Shown in pieces: positions 35,386 to 47,753 of a DNA stretch of 64,000 nt. A program made the position numbers and the translations under genes. The stretch is taken from contig NC_077223.1 in the NCBI RefSeq assembly GCF_024763615.1, forward strand, positions 59,086,627 through 59,150,626, written 5' to 3'. The notes under the pieces were generated by a model. It saw only the letters and a list, made by a program, of their open reading frames with translations. It ran no database searches and was not told where the DNA came from. The stretch is from Phlebotomus papatasi. Its lineage: Eukaryota > Arthropoda > Insecta > Diptera > Psychodidae. Within the stretch, counting starts at the first letter, position 1. Every line of letters starts with the position of its first letter.

Positions 35386-36782
35386 CGAGAATGCTCCCAA
35401 AATATCAAACATCCATATAGACTAATCTGAAGTCTCAAAACTGTAATTATATTTTTGCTTAGCAAACGATTCACTTGCACATTTTGAAAAGATCTGTAAA
35501 CCTAATGCAATCCTATCTGGAAAAAACCAAATTCGTATCTCATATAAAATAAAATTAAAAATTGTTAACTACCTCTATTGAAAAGGAGCCATAAAATGTT
35601 TATATTATTAATTAAGTACATGGATGAAATATAGTGGATATTTCGTCATGCAATGCCATTAAGTGATGTAATCACATGGAAACTTGAACATTATTAAGAA
35701 ATAAACAAATAATACTTTACTATCGTAAAAGGTATTAGAAGAAACGAAAAGTATTTTACACAATCACGTAGTACGAAACATTACGAAACTTTTTCGTATA
35801 GTATTAAGTTTTTGTTGAAAAACGTTGCTTAAGTGCGAATCACAAAATCTAACTACTTAGCTTTGTGGAACTAGTAGATGTTCCAGAAAAAATGAACTAC
35901 AAATTCATCCTGAAGATCAGAAAATTCCATATTTCTATTAAAATTAAGATCCTTAATTTTTTAGGAAAGTTAAAATAACTAAAAATTTAATGTTCTCCAC
36001 TCCTTAGTAAGTTCGTGTGAAAAAAAATTATAAAATTATCTTGTTGAAATTTCCAACGTCAATGTCTGTTGGAATCATTGGTTACTCGTTAATAATTGCC
36101 TTTTCTTAATAAAAATGGTTTAAAAGATTGTATTCTAAGTCAATAAATAGGGTCTATCGACTTTTCGACCGTAAAATGAAATAAACCGTGAGAAATAAGA
36201 TTCATCGACGAAATTAACATACAAGTTGGTTAAAACCAGGGGGGTGACATTAGATCTGAAAAATGCGACTGGTTTTAGTGTAATTTTTTCCCTGTTTTCG
36301 TACAGATTTCACGAGATATCTCCAAAACTACGTAGATTGCCAGTTTGGGGTTTTCGGTTGCCTCTTCGTTATTAAATTGGCTTTTATTTTGTATTAGAAT
36401 TTTTTGCTAATTCATTCTACAATGACAGAAAACAGCTAATAAACTCAAAAGTTTTTTCGGCTCGCTAGAAACACATGGGAAACATAGGAAATGTCATGCC
36501 CCTTGTTAAAACTTTCAAACTCTTTATTATGGCTCTACATTTTAATAAAAAATTACGTATTTTGTTTGTATTTTTATTTATTTTAATTTATTTTTTGTTT
36601 TCTATATTTTTCTATAATATTATAGTACGTTGAATTTCACTGAAAAATTGGTGCTATCAATTTATGAAATTCTTTTTGTTAATTACTATTTATTTAGTTA
36701 TAGTTTTATTCTTGTGTAGTTAAACTTGAATGAAACTTGGAGTGATACTAAAAATCTCATACCATAAAAACTTTATCAGAGA
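35386..36782. other. AT-rich DNA upstream of the GPCR
   Basis: No gene seen. It may include the receptor's promoter and first leader exon, which I cannot locate. Confidence 0.4.
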
Positions 36783-36867
36783 TAGTTTTTAAAATATGTG
36801 TGAGATGAATCACATTTATTGTGAAACAAGAAAATTTAGTCATTACGAACCGTGGGTACTTTCCCCT
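36783..36867. mobile_element. Right-half copy of the 9933 MITE family
   Basis: The sequence from AGTTTTTAAAATATGTG to TTAGTCATTACGAAC, ending ACTTTCCCCTA, follows the right half of the element at 9933-10150. The left half is absent. It lies about 300 bp upstream of the GPCR leader. Confidence 0.5.
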
Positions 36868-37172
36868 ACTGAATTTTTCCTTAAGAAACGCAGTACTAAA
36901 TTTTTACTTATATATTATCTATATCACTATCTAATCATCATGATTTTTTGTGCTTCAAATATATCGAAAATCAGTTCATATTTGTTAAGTTTTAATTAAA
37001 AGTGTTGCCATTTAGATCAGGTTCCGGATTAAGGTTTTCTCTCCTATATAGAATATTTCAGCCAAGTTGTTAACAATTAGTGTTTCCACCGTATCAAAAT
37101 ATTAATTATTTTAGACATCGTCTAAATTAATAATTTTATAAATGCTTAAAATTGTTCTTTTTCTATTTTCAG

Positions 37173-37538
37173 ATAATTTTGGAGTGAAATGGAACGGTGA
37201 CAAAATAATATTCCATCACTGACTGTTGCTTCAGCTTAACACCTATCTCTTTCGCCAGTTAGCAATATTGAATGCTAAAAGGTGGAAATTATTATATCTG
37301 ATTTTTGAGTGTTAATTTCCTGGCGCTTGAAATTCAATTACAAGCGACCAACTTTTTAGACTTTTTTCCTATCACTCTAAAAATTGGAAAATTCTATATT
37401 GAGCAGCACCGCCTCAACGTGTTTTATTTTGAGATTAAATGTATACAGGTGATATAAGAAAATATCAAATAGCAAATGGGACTGTAAAACTGGAGAAAGG
37501 GCCAGTTACTATTTCGCGGGAAGAAACGTCATGACCGA
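37173..37538 (+). other. Probable 5' UTR exon segment of the GPCR gene
   Basis: A pyrimidine-rich tract ending TTTTCAG at 37166-37172 looks like a splice acceptor about 365 bp upstream of the first coding ATG. From there to the start codon there is no competing long reading frame. The in-frame stop at 37485-37487 means coding cannot begin before 37488. Inference: the leader is split and the promoter lies further upstream. An ATG at 37531 opens a 13-codon frame ending at a TGA inside the receptor's coding start, a possible uORF. Confidence 0.4.
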
Positions 37539-40500
37539 ATGCGAGGTGCAACGATGCACCTGCAAGGGCTGAGTCATTGGCAGGTCTACCACTCAACCCT
37601 GGAGGCTCTTACGAAGTCAGGTCTTATTCTCGTCCTGGGCGTCGCCATAGTCGCTTCTAATATTCTTATTATAGCAACATTCCTTAATTTTAGAGGTAAG
37701 TCTATTCATCCGTTCTAAACTATGTTTCTAAAGTCAATAATATTCTTTTTTGTTTTAACTCAAAGGTCCATCAGAAGTAATAAATTATTATTTGCTGTCG
37801 CTGGCGGTCGCCGATTTACTATGTGGACTACTGATAGTGCCCCTATCTGTGTATCCGGCCCTAACTGGAGAGTGGATTTACGGAGATATTCTCTGTCGCT
37901 TCATAGGATACTTGGAAGTGACCCTGTGGTCGGTCACTGTGTACACATTCATGTGGATTTCAGTAGATAGATATTTGGCAGTTCGAAAACCTCTTCGATA
38001 TGAGACGGTTCAAACGAAAACCAGGTAAAACACTGCTCAAGTTTTTTTTTTCTAAATATTCGGCGCAGGAATAGTCTTAAGTTTAATCAATGTAATGGAC
38101 CCTAGTCAGTAAAAACAATTGTCGGTTTTTTTGAAGGTTTTTTTTCTATTTTTATATAGTAAAATTACAATTATTCCTAAAATAATTACCCGCTTTAAAC
38201 AAATTTAGATATTTTGGAAAGGTATTGAAAATATCTGCAACTCGCAAAACATTTCAAGTGTTTAAGATTGCATTCCAACAAAAGACTTCATGCTGTACAA
38301 TAAATCGATGTTAATATATCTTATATTGTGTATATCAGTAGATTCACTCGTAGGAGCTCTTTTTCTTAACGAATTGATAAATAATATTTCCTGTATTGTC
38401 CTCTTTATAGTGGATTTTGTTATTAAACTGAGCTCCATAAAATCCTTGATTCTGATTTGTTCATTATTCGAAGACTTAGAGGAAACTGAGGCACCACCGA
38501 GCATGGGACCAACCCAAGAAACATTTTTTTCTTAATATAGTCTTGTATAATTCCCCAAGTAAGGCATTATAGAACCAAAGATATTTTTATTTGCTTATAA
38601 CGTTCTTGATTCCATCACTGAGATTACTATAAATAAGTAAAGTGGCAAACTCTTAAAGATCTTAAGAGCTTCTACAGGAATTTCAACAGAAATTTGTCAC
38701 TTTAAGTCTTTTAAAAGTGCACTAAAAGACTTGTCTAATACTTGGTTTTATAAGGCAGCTATTTTGCTTCTTGGGAACCGACCATCCGCACGAACCCTTT
38801 CCATAAGGGGTAACTAATATAAGAAATCGAAAAGTCTCGAGTTTCCGCTTCCTCGAAATAATATATAGGTTCCCAGAGTTCTCCATGGGTTCCCTGGAAA
38901 ATATTTATGATTTTCCCCGTGTTCTCGGAAAATATATGTGAGTTCCCTAGGATCTCTAAAAAAAAACGTATGAGTTCCCCATAAGCTCCCTAAAGAATAT
39001 ATGAGTTCCCCGGGTTTCCTGAAAATGGGCTTCCTGTGAGTTTCCCGTGAGTTCCCTAAATTATATGGGTTCTCCGAATTCCTCAAGTACCAACTCGAAT
39101 TCAATGTACAGATTACATGAGTATTCCGTAGATTCTCTAGGTTCTGCCCTAGACACACTTGCGACTTAAGTCGAAAGACGACTTAGTGAATATAATTACG
39201 ATAAGCCTCCTCTCGGCTAATCCTCATGTCTGTCAAGGCCCTTATATGGCCTGGTCCATTTGACTCTACTTGTCCAAAAATAAGCTAACCCTTGACTTTT
39301 CAAATTCACCTATGCACTTATTTGAATCTCCCCCACAGTAGTCAATAAAATCTATATATTTGCGCTTAAAACGTTAAGAAAATTTCCTTAAGAAATAAGT
39401 ATAATAATAATTAGCAAACGATCTAAAATGGCTTTAGAAAATATTTTTGGTTTTGTTTTTTGTTTTCTAGAACCTTCTACCCCTCTTCATTTTCAAAAAC
39501 TGAAGTCAAATTTCCAGAACCGTTTTAGAATTATTTTAGTACGATTAATAATTTCAAAATAAGTTTGCCAGATTGAGAAGTTTTGGAAAACTTTGATCTC
39601 TTGCCATTTTATAAAATTTATTTTTAAAATCAAACTACTACGAAGTTAAAGATTTTAAAGGACATAAACTCGGATACTTAAAAAACGGGTTTCAGACTGA
39701 TGATTTAATCCAGTTTCCAAGTGTTTTGAAATCTTAAATAAACAAACAATTTTATTGTCTTTTTTTAAAAATCTATATTAAACCCTTCGGCTTTATTTAA
39801 TATTGAAGTCAAAATTGACCGACACATCTTGGTTAATAAAAAAAATGTAAAATTAAGCCATCTGGCTAAACATTGAGTCTAAGTAATGGGTAAATAACTG
39901 CAAAGATGAACCTGCTTCTTTTTGAAACAGTCGTGTGACTTTGCCCTCCAAGGGCGACTTTTCCACCCTGATGTTCGTAAAGCTTTTCTTTAATTCTAGC
40001 ACTTATGGATGGTCTTTACCGATCCGACCGATCCTACCTAATATGTCCGATCGGTAAGGACTATCCTAAAGTGCTAGATTTATAGAATAGCTTCCGAACA
40101 ACAGGGTGTCAAATTTACCCCCGCATCTACAGTACCCTTCCTCAATATTTTTAATTTTTCATTTAAAAAAATATTATTAATTAAATTTTCTTCAATTCAT
40201 AAATATTTCTAAGCAAATTATTATTCACAAACGCTGCACAAAAAAACCAACAGTGAACTTTTTATACCCTTAACCTTTTGTGGGGGATAAATCTACGACT
40301 CAGAATACATATAAGCCGAACAACTCGATTTTGAATTTCGAAAAATAATTATTTTCAAAGTTATAGAGATTTTGAATCTCAAAAATACTGTACTCTGCAT
40401 GTAAAATCTCAGCTTCAAATCGCTCTCCTATAAAATTTTCCAACTGCGAGTTATTCGTTTCTTATTCTGAGCAATCGAAATTATCTTTTCTTTTGATTGC

Positions 40501-41079
40501 AGATGCCAATGTTGGATGGCGTTTACATGGATTTCTGCAGCTATGCTGTGCTGTCCACCTCTTCTAGGCTTCAACAAAGCACAGTTCGATGAAGAAGCAT
40601 ACGTTTGTATGCTCAAATGGGGCAATATGGCCGCATACAGTGCCACCCTGGCCATCCTAGTCTTAGGTCCTAGCGTCATTTCCATTGTCCACAACTATGG
40701 CTATATATTTATAATGATGCGTCGCCTGAAGTCCGGAGCACCAATCCACGATAAGGAATATGCGACGGCTCTGGCAGAGAATCTAGCCAATCCCAGTCAT
40801 ACAATGTCCTTCGCCTTGATATTCTCATTCTGGATCTCATGGAGTCCGCTAATTGTTGTGAAGGTGTATGAAAGTATCACAGGCGAAGAATTTCAGAATC
40901 CTCTTGTCCATTTCGGTATTGTGTGGTTTGGTGTACTCAATTCCCTCTGGAAGTTCATTATTCTAACGGGCATGTCGCCACACTTTCGACTTGCACTGAG
41001 AATCTTCTGTCTTACGATTTGCTGCAAGACTAAGGGGCGCCTTCAGGCGGAACTTATAGGTTTGGATCCAGATGACTAG
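37539..41079 (+). CDS. Class A GPCR, orphan GPR21/GPR52-like (three exons)
   Basis: Exons are 37539-37695, 37766-38024 and 40503-41079, joined in phases 1 and 2 by GT-AG introns of 70 and 2478 bp, giving 330 residues ending at TAG. Seen: TM1 at about 28-50 with N41 (1.50); TM2 LAVADLL with D69 (2.50); C96 (3.25) and C174 in loop 2, the usual disulfide; DRY at 120-122; W148 (4.50) and P157-P158; P195 (5.50); W252-S-P254 in TM6; N285-S286 in TM7, followed by a short basic, Cys-rich tail. Class A receptors of this type sit in the plasma membrane and signal through G proteins. Position 3.32 is E103, not the Asp that binds amines, and NPxxY is replaced by N-S-L-W-K. The TM7 end and overall pattern recall vertebrate GPR21/GPR52, and insect amine-like orphans are the nearest alternative. 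No ligand can be inferred. The start is uncertain: M1 at 37539 or M6 at 37554, whose context (A at -3) is better. An out-of-frame ATG at 37531 opens a 13-codon upstream ORF. Confidence 0.93.
38860..39080 (+). repeat. Degenerate minisatellite, ~31-bp period
   Basis: GAGTTCCC-type units start at about 38909, 38940, 38972 and 39003, with more worn units on both sides, each ending in AAAATATAT-like sequence. It lies in GPCR intron 2. It gives rise to a 114-codon repetitive frame on the minus strand (38814-39158) that I do not regard as a gene. Confidence 0.65.
39145..39240. mobile_element. Shortened TGCCCTAGACACAC MITE
   Basis: TGCCCTAGACACACTTGCGA then AGACGACTT and, at the other end, CCTCTCGGCTAATCCTCATG. 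Matches the ends of 56935-57147, lacking most of the centre. In GPCR intron 2. Confidence 0.6.
39997..40072. repeat. Hairpin element with ~30-bp arms
   Basis: TCTAGCACTTATGGATGGTC and the inverted right arm TCTAGCACTTTAGGATAGTC pair over about 30 bp around a 15-bp loop containing GACCGATCC. In GPCR intron 2. Probably a MITE. Confidence 0.6.
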
Positions 41080-41380
41080 TATAGTCTGTGTGGCGACATT
41101 AATGAGCCAACCGATAGAGTGGAAAATTTCTACACATTAATAAGAAACTAAAATACGAAAACTACCGATTCTCGTCTTGTGAATGGCATTGTAAAAATGC
41201 ACAATGACGTTACAATTGTGATCGTAATTGATTTTAGCACATGTGCATAAAATCAATCTTAAATAATTAAAAAAAAGACAATTGATGCAAAATAGTGCAT
41301 CTCAATGTGAAGAATCAATATAACAATGATATTACATAATGACTCGCTCAATATTATAGTAAACATAGTAAAACTTTAGA

Positions 41381-41386
41381 AATAAA
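41381..41386 (+). terminator. Candidate polyadenylation signal of the GPCR gene
   Basis: AATAAA lies about 300 bp after the receptor stop codon and is the first canonical hexamer I noticed downstream. The following 2 kb is very A-rich with many more AATAAA matches, so the real 3' end may be elsewhere. Confidence 0.35.
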
Positions 41387-43737
41387 ACAGTGGATAAAAA
41401 AAAATAATAAAATAAATTAAGAATTAATAAAGATAAATTCTGAGATATAAACCAGTATTTCAACAATTTTCAGGGCTTACATTAAAAGAAATATGAAAAA
41501 AAGACATTGCAGACACTTACGTAATTTTCAATAGATAAAAATTACTACAACAACTTATCACAAAATCGAGTAAGATCTAAGAAATAGCAAACAATTATTA
41601 AGTAAATTTGAAAACGTCATTTATAATAAATTACCCCTATACATTTCTAATAATGAAAAAAAAAGAAAATTCTGAGATACACGTAATGTTATATAGGTAA
41701 TTTCAGAACAATTTGCGCATTAGATCTTAGGAGATTAAATCAGAATTTAGATGCAGTAACTTTTTCTATAGTTCTACACGTTGAAATTAATAATAAAGAA
41801 GAAAATGTAATAATTTAGGAAGCCAGTAAAATTAGTCCGCGATATGTAGTACATTAAAAAAAAAACAATAAGAAAATATGAAGTTTGAAAAAAATAAGAA
41901 AGATGAACGTTTAAAAAAAAGTGTTATAAGGATGGAACTGCACAAGAAATTTTTTTGTAGAAACGAGATCAAAGATATATATTTGAAAAAAAAAGAAATC
42001 TAAAAAAAATGTAGCATGTATTGTCGATTTGCAATGACATATTTAATGTAATTCGTAGAATAAAACAAAATATTTAAAATTTATCTTTTAATTTAGAATA
42101 GAATAGGGGTATGGAAGGTAAATTTTATTGTAATATCGCTTTCATGAAAACCAAGCTTAATTTTTGAGCATAATATGTGAGTAAAAGAGAAATTTAAAAA
42201 ATAAAATGTTTACGAAATTTACAACGAATCTAATGGAATTTATTGTGAATCGCAATTTTTTTTGTTTTATCATTTTGTTAAAATAAAAGAAATAAGAAAA
42301 AAAACGTAGTTACTAACTCTAAAGCATAATACGATTCGGATTTAAATCTGTGTGAAATAATACAGGCTTGAAGTTAATAAAACAGCAGCTAATATTTAGG
42401 CAGAAATTTTAACACATTTTGATTTACTTTTCATTGTTTTTCAGCTATTTAAAATAGAATTTTTAAATAGCTCCATTTCTCAAAATTTGACTAAAAAATT
42501 TTGAATTTTGTGTAAAAGTTAAAATGCACGTTTTCTATTTTTACCAAAAAAAATACATACACAGATATTCTTTATTAAAAGAAACGTTTTAATTTTATTA
42601 AAAAAATTTAAAAGAAGAATAATTTTTAAATTCGCAAACAGAATGAACCAATAAATTTAACATATGGTTATGTTACCTAACAAAAGATATAAATCCGTAA
42701 ACGTTAGCCAGGCAGGTTTTCAGCTCAAATTCTTGATGTTGATAATAAAAAAAAACATTTTAGAAAATTAATAACATCCTAACTATAAAGTAATAGTGTC
42801 TATAGAGAAATGTACCTTCATTTATATCGTGTGTAAATTGAAAAAAAAAAAGAAAACTAAAATACGATTTTTTATTTCTATTCTCGTATATTACAAAATC
42901 GTATTCTTTTTGATTATTCAAAGTAAATATTCTTTTTGTTATTATGCCACTTGTTGATTCTATATCACTATTTTTTAATATTAAAATAAGATAATCCATA
43001 AATTAATTGAACACCAAAACTCAAAATTGAAAACATTCCCTGTATATAAGGTTAATTTAAAAGAGAAAAAGAAAACTTTTACCCAGCCGAAATAAAGAGC
43101 TCTTTCTATAAATGAAGATTAGATTATTTTTAGATGAAATAACAGTTTAAAAATAAATAAAAAAAAATATAATCCCAACTTCATATTTTGATATAGTGTA
43201 TAACAGGAAATTATTGCATACATGTATTACCGACTCGTTTTTATTTTTTTAAATAAAAAAAAATATTTTTTCTTTTTTAATTTCGTCGTCAAATTTCGGC
43301 GTACGTTTCCACAGGGCCTATATATTATACTGTTTGATGAGAAAGTAAATAAAAAAAAAGAACTGTAATTTTAATGGATAAAACTTCTTTCAAATATTAT
43401 ATGTCCTTAGACGCAGATCTTATCCATGAAAAATACAATATTTTTAATTAAAAAAATAATTTTCTTTTCATAAAGAAAACTTTAAGAAAAAAAACCGTGA
43501 TCTATATTATTTACAATGGCGATATGATTTATGTATAAAGAACTTAATAATGATACATAAAAAAAATTGTCCTGTAGAAAGGGTATAAAAATGTGACATT
43601 ATTATTAAAAAGAAAATATAATTGTTCGCCTTTTTTGTACAATAAATTCAACTTTTGTATTTTTTAATAAAAATATAACATCTTATATAATATTTGTAAT
43701 AGTATTTATTGAAGAAAAAAAAGGAAAAAGAAATATA
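41387..43737. other. A-rich downstream region
   Basis: Very high A content with many poly-A runs and AATAAA matches. No frame, inverted-end element or repeat family recognised. Might include a long 3' UTR. Confidence 0.4.
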
Positions 43738-44666
43738 GGGGAGACAGGGGTAGAATTAGCCAGCATATGAAGCTTTTTTTCCGCGAGTGACTTGTGAAAA
43801 AATGATAAGTTTTGTATAATATTTTTATGTTTCATAAGTAGCATTAGGATATTGGCTATATGAAACAGTGTAGTTCAAAGCTCTAAAATCCTTGGCTTTT
43901 TCTTGAGAGGATAATGAAAAAAGTATGACACATTGGTTACACTTGCCCCGGCCTGGGTAGAAATAGCCACTTTTGGGGTACTAATTGCCACTAGTTTCCC
44001 AGATTAAATTTTAAACTAGAGATACCAAATATTGTTTCACTTGATACACTGAAGCCCACTGATGCTAAATATGTTACTTAAACCTACAGAAAAGGGCTTT
44101 AGCAAACTTTTTTATGACATTTTTGTAATTGAGGCAAAATTAATGCAAACATTCTGAAAAAATCTATTTCTCAAGTTGCTCATACAAATGGCAATATTGC
44201 TTGGAATATCAATAGTACTTTTTCATCTAACAATTATCCATGTATTAGTGAAAAATCATTGATAGTTTTAGCCCGCCACGGAAGAGTGACTACAACTGCC
44301 CCGAGGGCTGTTTCAGTGCTTATCATCTTATATAAAAAAGTGGATAATTATTATCCAAGTGGAAAATATTTTTTAATTAGATTTATTAAACCAGAAACGA
44401 GGTAAAACTATGAAATCTTGGCTAGAAACTCAAAAAACCAAATGCTGGTCCAAAAACTGTAACATCAAATCTACAATTTTATACCCATTTTATAAAAATG
44501 CTTCTAAATTGTAGGATAACAGGATCAGAGTTATAAATATTTCTGGGAATATGGGGATGTGTTCCTACTTTCATTAAAAAATACTTTGCTCGATGTACAT
44601 ATTAAGAAAAACGAGAAAAATCCACTGTCTACTTTTACCCCTGGCTATAGGTACCCCGGTCTCCCC
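43738..44666. mobile_element. 929-bp MITE, GGGGAGACMGGGGTA ends
   Basis: Left GGGGAGACAGGGGTAGAA and inverted right GGGGAGACCGGGGTACC with TA on both sides. Inside, AATTAGCC / GGCTA and TGCCCC motifs recur. No transposase frame. Confidence 0.8.
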
Positions 44667-45801
44667 TATAATTCAAATTATAATATAGGACAAAAAGGAA
44701 ACAAATACAGTAAACTCAACAAATAAATAAACTTCTTTTTAAAATATTTCTTCTATATGTTCAATCTTATTATTTGACAGTAAACAAATGAAAATTATAG
44801 TCACAAGATTTTCAGCGAATTTTTCCCATATTTTCCCGAAGAAAACCAAAAAAAAAAAAAACACTGCAATACTGCAAAAATAATTTAAGAACTAAATTTA
44901 AAATTAATGCAATAATTTATTATGTTTTTACATCTCAAATAAAATGAGAAATTCACTAAATATGTTACGTAGAAGACGACAGTAAATAGTAAAAAAAAAA
45001 TAACAGGTCAATTAAAAATGAAATACATTTAAATTGTTGATATTGTAATTTTTCAACAATTCTGTATAATATTATTGCATTTATGTAATGCATCAATATG
45101 TTGTAATTTTATAACACTCTGTTGTTTTTTTTTAATGTTATTAGCAACAATGTTACGAAAACCTGCAATCAGTTGACACAAACTTCTTCAAAATAGCTGA
45201 TAAGGAAAAAAAAATGAGAAAAACACTTCTTGCAATTCTCTCAAAATAAGACAAATTTATTACATTTTGTATTAAATTGTGGAAATAATTGTGTTATAGA
45301 CATGCGAAAGAAAAACTACCACAATTTGTAGAAGCTTCCGAATTTCAAGAATTAATAAAAAAAAAACCAATGACAATTAAACTGTGTGTTTGAATTAGCA
45401 TTAAAATCTGATTTGCGTTATTATTGAAAAATATTTTTTAATAAATTATGTCAGAAATTTATTAATAAAAACATTAAAAACTAAACAATTCCATTTATTA
45501 TTGAATATTTCCATCTGTTGATTCAAAATTTCAAAGTTGTTTGACGCCCTCTAGCGTGAAATCACGGAAGCTTCAATATTGCCTACAATTCGGCAATATT
45601 GTTTGCTGCCGTCTGACGTTAACTTGACAGCACAGGAGAAATGCCAATTCATGCGATAAAACTGTATAGCCCTATGATTGTTATGATTCTCTCGTGTGTT
45701 ATGGCATTATCAGCCGAGATATTTTAACACTTACAAGGCCAGAGAAGAATCACTCAAAAAATCAAAATATTCATTCATTAAAATAACACAAAATGTCAAT
45801 A
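44667..45801. other. AT-rich spacer
   Basis: Nothing recognised. A small GC-richer patch at 45540-45640 has no identifiable content. Confidence 0.45.
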
Positions 45802-46000
45802 GGGGGAAGTGGGGCACCTTTGAAAGTGGGGTACATTTGAAATTGGGATTTTTCTCACCTATTTTTAAGTAAAATTGAACCTTATCGTGATATAATTTGG
45901 TTGAACACACAGATTGAGAAACTAAATTACATTATGATAAGGCTCAATTCGACTTAAACATGGGAGAAAAATCCCAATTTCAAAGGTGTCCCATTTCCCC
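45802..46000. mobile_element. MITE, GGGGGAAGTGGGGCACC family
   Basis: Left GGGGGAAGTGGGGCACCTTT and right AAAGGTGTCCCATTTCCCC are inverted. AAATTGGGATTTTTCTC and its inverse lie further in. Related to 18315 and 46219. Confidence 0.75.
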
Positions 46001-46218
46001 AAAGGATTTTTTTTATTTAAACTAAAAGCGAATTCGTACTTTCTTCTTATTATAAAACAACAATTATTATCATGCGATTCTCCAATCCCTCCAATCAATT
46101 TACCTGTAAAGTTTTACATTTTCTTAATTTTATTGAGTTTATCCTTTAAACCATATGCTTAATGTTTGTGTGAATTTCTCGATTTTTCCTTATCAGTGAC
46201 TTTTTGTTTTTAAATCTA

Positions 46219-46371
46219 GGAGGCAGTGGGGCACAATTGAAATTGGAATTTTTTACGATATAATTCAGATGTACAAATAGTACATTATAATAAGGCTCAA
46301 TTTTATTTAAAAGTAGGAGAAAAATCCCAATTTCAAAGTCACCCCACTTTCAAAGGTGGCCCACTTCCCCC
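46219..46371. mobile_element. Second MITE of the same family
   Basis: Right end AAAGGTGGCCCACTTCCCCC and the shared inner block GAGAAAAATCCCAATTTCAA match 45802-46000. The left end GGAGGCAGTGGGGCAC is worn. It lies about 220 bp from its relative, same orientation. Confidence 0.7.
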
Positions 46372-47575
46372 TCTTTTTCCAAAATTAAAGAAGCTACTCA
46401 ATCACTTACAGCTTGTGCTATCAAATTTATTTTCTAGTAGAAAATTCACAAATATAATTATATTTTATGGCAATTATTTTATAAATCAAGAGAACTCTCA
46501 AAAAACTTTAGCTATAATGAAAAATTCTACATAAGAAAATTTCTTTAAAAAAGTCATTTTCGGGCAATTATAAATATTTTTGAGACATTGGTTTCTTTCA
46601 TAGAACCAGAAATTTTAAAATTGTTGAAAATGACAATCACAGAGTATGTTTTAAGAAATATTTTAAGAGTATTAATCATGAGAGGTAAAGAGTGAGTTTT
46701 GGTATTTAACAAAGTGATATCACCTCCTCAATGCACCGTGATGGAGTTTGAATGTATATCGAATTATGTTCTCTGTCTGGTTGACATCGCTAGTCTATCA
46801 GACAGTTATATTAATATATAGGACACTTGATCATTTTTGTCCTTATATAAATTGTATCAATTTCTAATGAACTTTACAACCTATAGGTTGTATGGTTATG
46901 GTATACCACAACTGCAGAGCCTGAAAATTAATAAATCTAAATATGCTTCTGATGAAGCTTTTTTAAGGTAAAAATGTAAAAAAAAAATACTACACTTTTT
47001 TAAGCTGGGAGTTTTTTTTCTGATAACACTCTTAACTATTTTTACATGTAGAAATAATATATAATGCAATCCTTATAGATGGATCCCTAATAAGAAATGA
47101 AATGAAAGAAATAGCATTTTTCTCAAAATACAGAACCATATTTTTTAGTGACTCTATTCCGTATTAAAATTCTAACTTTCCATACGTATGGTTCAGTCGC
47201 TAAAGATTTATTATTTCTAAACCACTGATTGTGTGGATTGGATACATAAAGTGCATTGCCCTTAGTATAAGCCCAAGCACTCTGCTAAAAAATGTTAAAC
47301 TTTTTCAGTAAATAAATGAGTAAATTTGGTAAGTGAAAAATTCAAATGTGGAAAGAAAAAGAAATCATTCTGATAAGTAAAAAATATAATTGGTTCGTAA
47401 CTTTTTAACCATACAAAAAAGGTAGGAAAGATTCCAAAGGTTCGAAATTATACTCGTTAAAATATTTCATTTTGGTCAATATTACATTATTTAAGTCAGT
47501 TAGTTGTTAAGATGCCATTTTACATCATACCTTATGATGTTGAATTGCTTTATATCTTAGTTTTCCCCTTGATTA
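46372..47575. other. AT-rich spacer
   Basis: Nothing recognised. Confidence 0.45.
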
Positions 47576-47753
47576 GGAGGAGGTGGGGCTATTTTGAGCA
47601 GTTGGCCTATATTTTTTATATACGATTTCTTCGCATACATTTGAAGCAAATACTGCATTACATTACGACAAAGGTCAGTTTCCTTCTGAAATATGCGAAA
47701 AAAAAATCATATTTCAATTTAGCCCCACAGCTCAAAGTAGTCCCAACTCCCTC
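47576..47753. mobile_element. MITE, GGAGGWGGTGGGGCT ends
   Basis: Left GGAGGAGGTGGGGCTATTTT and the right part with AGCCCCACAGCTCAAAGTAG and CTCCCTC are roughly inverted, with TA outside both. The inner block AAATATGCGAAAAAA is shared with 48054-48253. Confidence 0.6.

Larger units (their letters stand above)
38025..40502 (+). other. GPCR intron 2, repeat-rich
   Basis: The intron has donor AG|GTAAAA and acceptor TTTTGATTGCAG. It holds a degenerate minisatellite (38860-39080), a fragment of the CCCTAGACACAC element (39145-39240) and a 30-bp-arm hairpin (39997-40072). A hydrophobic 81-codon frame at 38290-38535 has no receptor homology and looks accidental. Confidence 0.8.

Noticed and set aside
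38290..38535. Extra hydrophobic exon of the GPCR
   Set aside because: The receptor is complete and in frame without it, and TM3 joins TM4 directly across intron 2.
38814..39158. 114-codon minus-strand repetitive protein
   Set aside because: It is the reverse reading of a worn 31-bp minisatellite inside a GPCR intron, with no homologue pattern.
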